Shown here: positions 4,708 to 5,160 of the stretch, one piece after another
Layout: every line of letters starts with the position of its first letter
Position numbering within the stretch: the stretch's first letter is position 1
NCBI GenBank assembly: GCA_016931555.1
Contig: JAFGEM010000029.1
Span: forward strand, 1 to 5,160
DNA: 5,160 nucleotides
Source: Candidatus Iainarchaeum sp.
GTDB lineage: Archaea > Iainarchaeota > Iainarchaeia > Iainarchaeales > GCA-2688035
Direction: 5' to 3'
Notes under the pieces: generated by a model
The model's database searches: none
What the model was told of the DNA's origin: nothing
Seen by the model: only the letters and a program-made list of their open reading frames with translations
Translations under genes and position numbers: made by a program

Positions 4708-4924
4708 AAACAGCAACTTTTTTTATTCCAACAAATTTTGCCTTTTGCTCTTTCTGCACTTCTGCCAGTGTTTCCAAGTGCAATTCAATTGCCTCTTTCA
4801 TGTTTTTCAATAATGCTTTTTCTGTTTTTCCTTGGGAGTAACATCCGGGCAATGCAGGCACTGAACCAATAAACCATTTGTCAGTGCTTTTTTCCACAAT
4901 AACATCAAACGTTTTTACCTTCAC
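4700..4924 (-). CDS. hicB: HicB-like antitoxin (short form)
   Basis: A 74-residue antitoxin of the HicB family, with the partial RNase H-like fold that blocks the HicA active site. The pattern is clear: KTFDVIVEKSTDKWFIGSVP (4-23), then ALPGCYSQGKTEKALLKNMKEAIELHLE (24-51), where A-L-P-G-C-x-S-x-G-x-T is the hallmark. After it comes only a short tail; the C-terminal helix-turn-helix or ribbon-helix-helix domain by which many HicB proteins repress their operon is missing. Start: GTG 4924 with GGTGA four bases upstream; a TTG further upstream (4951) would add nine residues not found at the start of the fold. Encoded just ahead of hicA, which overlaps it. Both genes fill one array module, so the pair could stabilise the array, though that is inference. 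Confidence 0.92.
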   Translation of the reverse strand: MKVKTFDVIVEKSTDKWFIGSVPALPGCYSQGKTEKALLKNMKEAIELHLETLAEVQKEQKAKFVGIKKVAVYA

Positions 4925-4928
4925 TCTC

Positions 4929-4933
4929 TCACC
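4929..4933 (-). promoter_or_regulatory. Ribosome binding site that decides the hicB start
   Basis: GGTGA on the minus strand is followed by four bases and GTG 4924. It selects the 74-residue form over a TTG start at 4951 that would include this site inside the coding region. Confidence 0.6.
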
Positions 4934-4950
4934 AAATAAAAATTGTTTCA

Positions 4951-4968
4951 AATATAATAAAATATTAT
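4951..4968 (-). promoter_or_regulatory. AT-rich promoter region of hicBA
   Basis: This 18-base block is entirely A and T and contains several overlapping TATA-like words on the minus strand (ATATTTTATTATATT). Depending on which one is used, transcription would start between about 4931 and 4938, giving a very short leader with the GGTGA site near its 5' end. The exact TATA box cannot be fixed by eye. Confidence 0.35.
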
Positions 4969-4990
4969 CGATTCTTAGTCAAAATTCCTA

Positions 4991-5069
4991 ATTGGGGCGT
5001 GGAGGATTTGAAGTTCTTTGTTAGAGGTTTTTGGTTGGTTGTGAGTGGATTCAAAATTTTTCATTGAAT
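4991..5069 (+). repeat. Array repeat, copy E (long form)
   Basis: Core TGGGGCGTGGAGGATTT at 4993-5009, 29 bases identical to copy C and 49 of the first 52 bases identical to copy A. It continues with GGATTCA (5047-5053) and ends with TTCATTGAAT (5060-5069), a decamer also found at the edge of copy A. It runs up to the stop codon of the minus-strand gene to its right (5071-5069), the same placement as the other long copies. Confidence 0.85.
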
Positions 5070-5160
5070 CACTCCTTTTTTCTGGCGATTATTCTCTTTG
5101 GTTTCATTTCATTTTCTTTTTCTGGATGTTCTTTCAGGTATTCTTCAATAAATTGAAAAA
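5069..5160 (-). CDS. C-terminal end of an unidentified protein (runs in from beyond the window)
   Basis: The frame is open from the right window edge to a TGA at 5071-5069, about 29 residues ending IEEYLKEHPEKENEMKPKRIIARKKE. The other two minus frames meet stops within this stretch. The piece is a charged amphipathic helix followed by a basic tail, which does not identify a family; such tails occur in DNA-binding and small regulatory proteins. It follows the pattern of the array, with its stop codon abutting repeat copy E. Coding status rests on the open frame, composition and position only. Confidence 0.5.
   Translation of the reverse strand, partial: FQFIEEYLKEHPEKENEMKPKRIIARKKE

Larger units (their letters stand above)
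2737..5068. mobile_element. Candidate cassette-like array of accessory modules bounded by five direct repeats
   Basis: Five same-orientation copies of one repeat (cores at 2739, 3313, 3906, 4458 and 4993) divide an AT-rich block into modules of 574, 593, 552 and 535 bp. Each module holds one function: a VOC protein, a toxin with its putative antitoxin, a lipoprotein, and a HicBA toxin-antitoxin operon. The contents are typical of accessory or exchangeable DNA. No integrase, transposase or terminal inverted repeat is visible, so calling it mobile is an inference from layout. The left edge is sharp at the stop codon of the basic-protein gene; the right edge is not in the window, since another minus-strand gene lies beyond copy E. 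Confidence 0.45.

Noticed and set aside
4991..5060. Complete tRNA gene at a long repeat copy
   Set aside because: Only the 3' part resembles a tRNA; no D-arm or A-box, no anticodon stem, and the 5' strand of the T-stem does not pair.
2737..5069. CRISPR array
   Set aside because: Spacers are over 500 bp and contain genes; repeats are imperfect and of two lengths.
2737..5069. Classical integron attC sites
   Set aside because: No paired RYYYAAC and GTTRRRY ends and no conserved inner inverted repeats were found; base pairing between ATTTGAA and TTCAAAAT in copy E is not kept in copies A and C.

Overview
The window looks like archaeal DNA, probably from a DPANN-type or other small-genome archaeon; this is an inference, because no rRNA or other taxonomic marker is present. 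Supporting signs are TTTAAATA-like TATA boxes about 25-29 nt upstream of several start codons (leaderless or nearly leaderless transcripts), GGTGAT-type Shine-Dalgarno sites about 4-5 nt before other starts (two GTG, one TTG and one ATG), an archaeal Spo0M/arrestin-like protein, archaeal-style small toxin and antitoxin proteins, and a CTP synthase with eukaryote/archaeon-like signatures.

Left part (1-2736), the backbone. On the minus strand, read right to left, lie an arrestin-like protein (2457-1948), CTP synthase pyrG (1838-141) and the first 47 codons of a methyltransferase that starts inside the pyrG stop codon and leaves the window at base 1. Divergently, a 66-residue very basic protein (2536-2736, plus strand) shares a compact promoter region with the arrestin-like gene; the central TTTAAA is palindromic.

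Right part (2737-5160), an AT-rich accessory block. It begins at the base after the stop codon of the small basic gene and is cut into modules of about 535-593 bp by five copies of one repeat, all in the same orientation. The 17-base core is TGGGGYRTGGAGGATTT on the plus strand. Copies A (2737), C (3903) and E (4991) are long (about 70-80 bp); copies B (3313) and D (4458) are core only, and the two classes alternate. Between successive copies lie, left to right: a VOC/bleomycin-resistance-like protein; a RelE/ParE-like toxin facing a 46-residue putative antitoxin; a small lipoprotein; and a HicB-HicA toxin-antitoxin operon. Beyond copy E is the C-terminal end of another minus-strand gene. Four of the five copies sit 0-3 bases beyond the stop codon of a minus-strand gene.

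Read on the minus strand, the repeat core ends like a tRNA 3' end (7-base T-loop, 5-base T-stem, 7-base acceptor strand and discriminator A in correct register in copies C and E). The most interesting reading is therefore a cassette-like array of small accessory modules, each bounded by a tRNA-3'-end-like site. No integrase is visible and no intact tRNA is present, so the mechanism is open. The convergent toxin/antitoxin pair in the second module is a second unusual arrangement.
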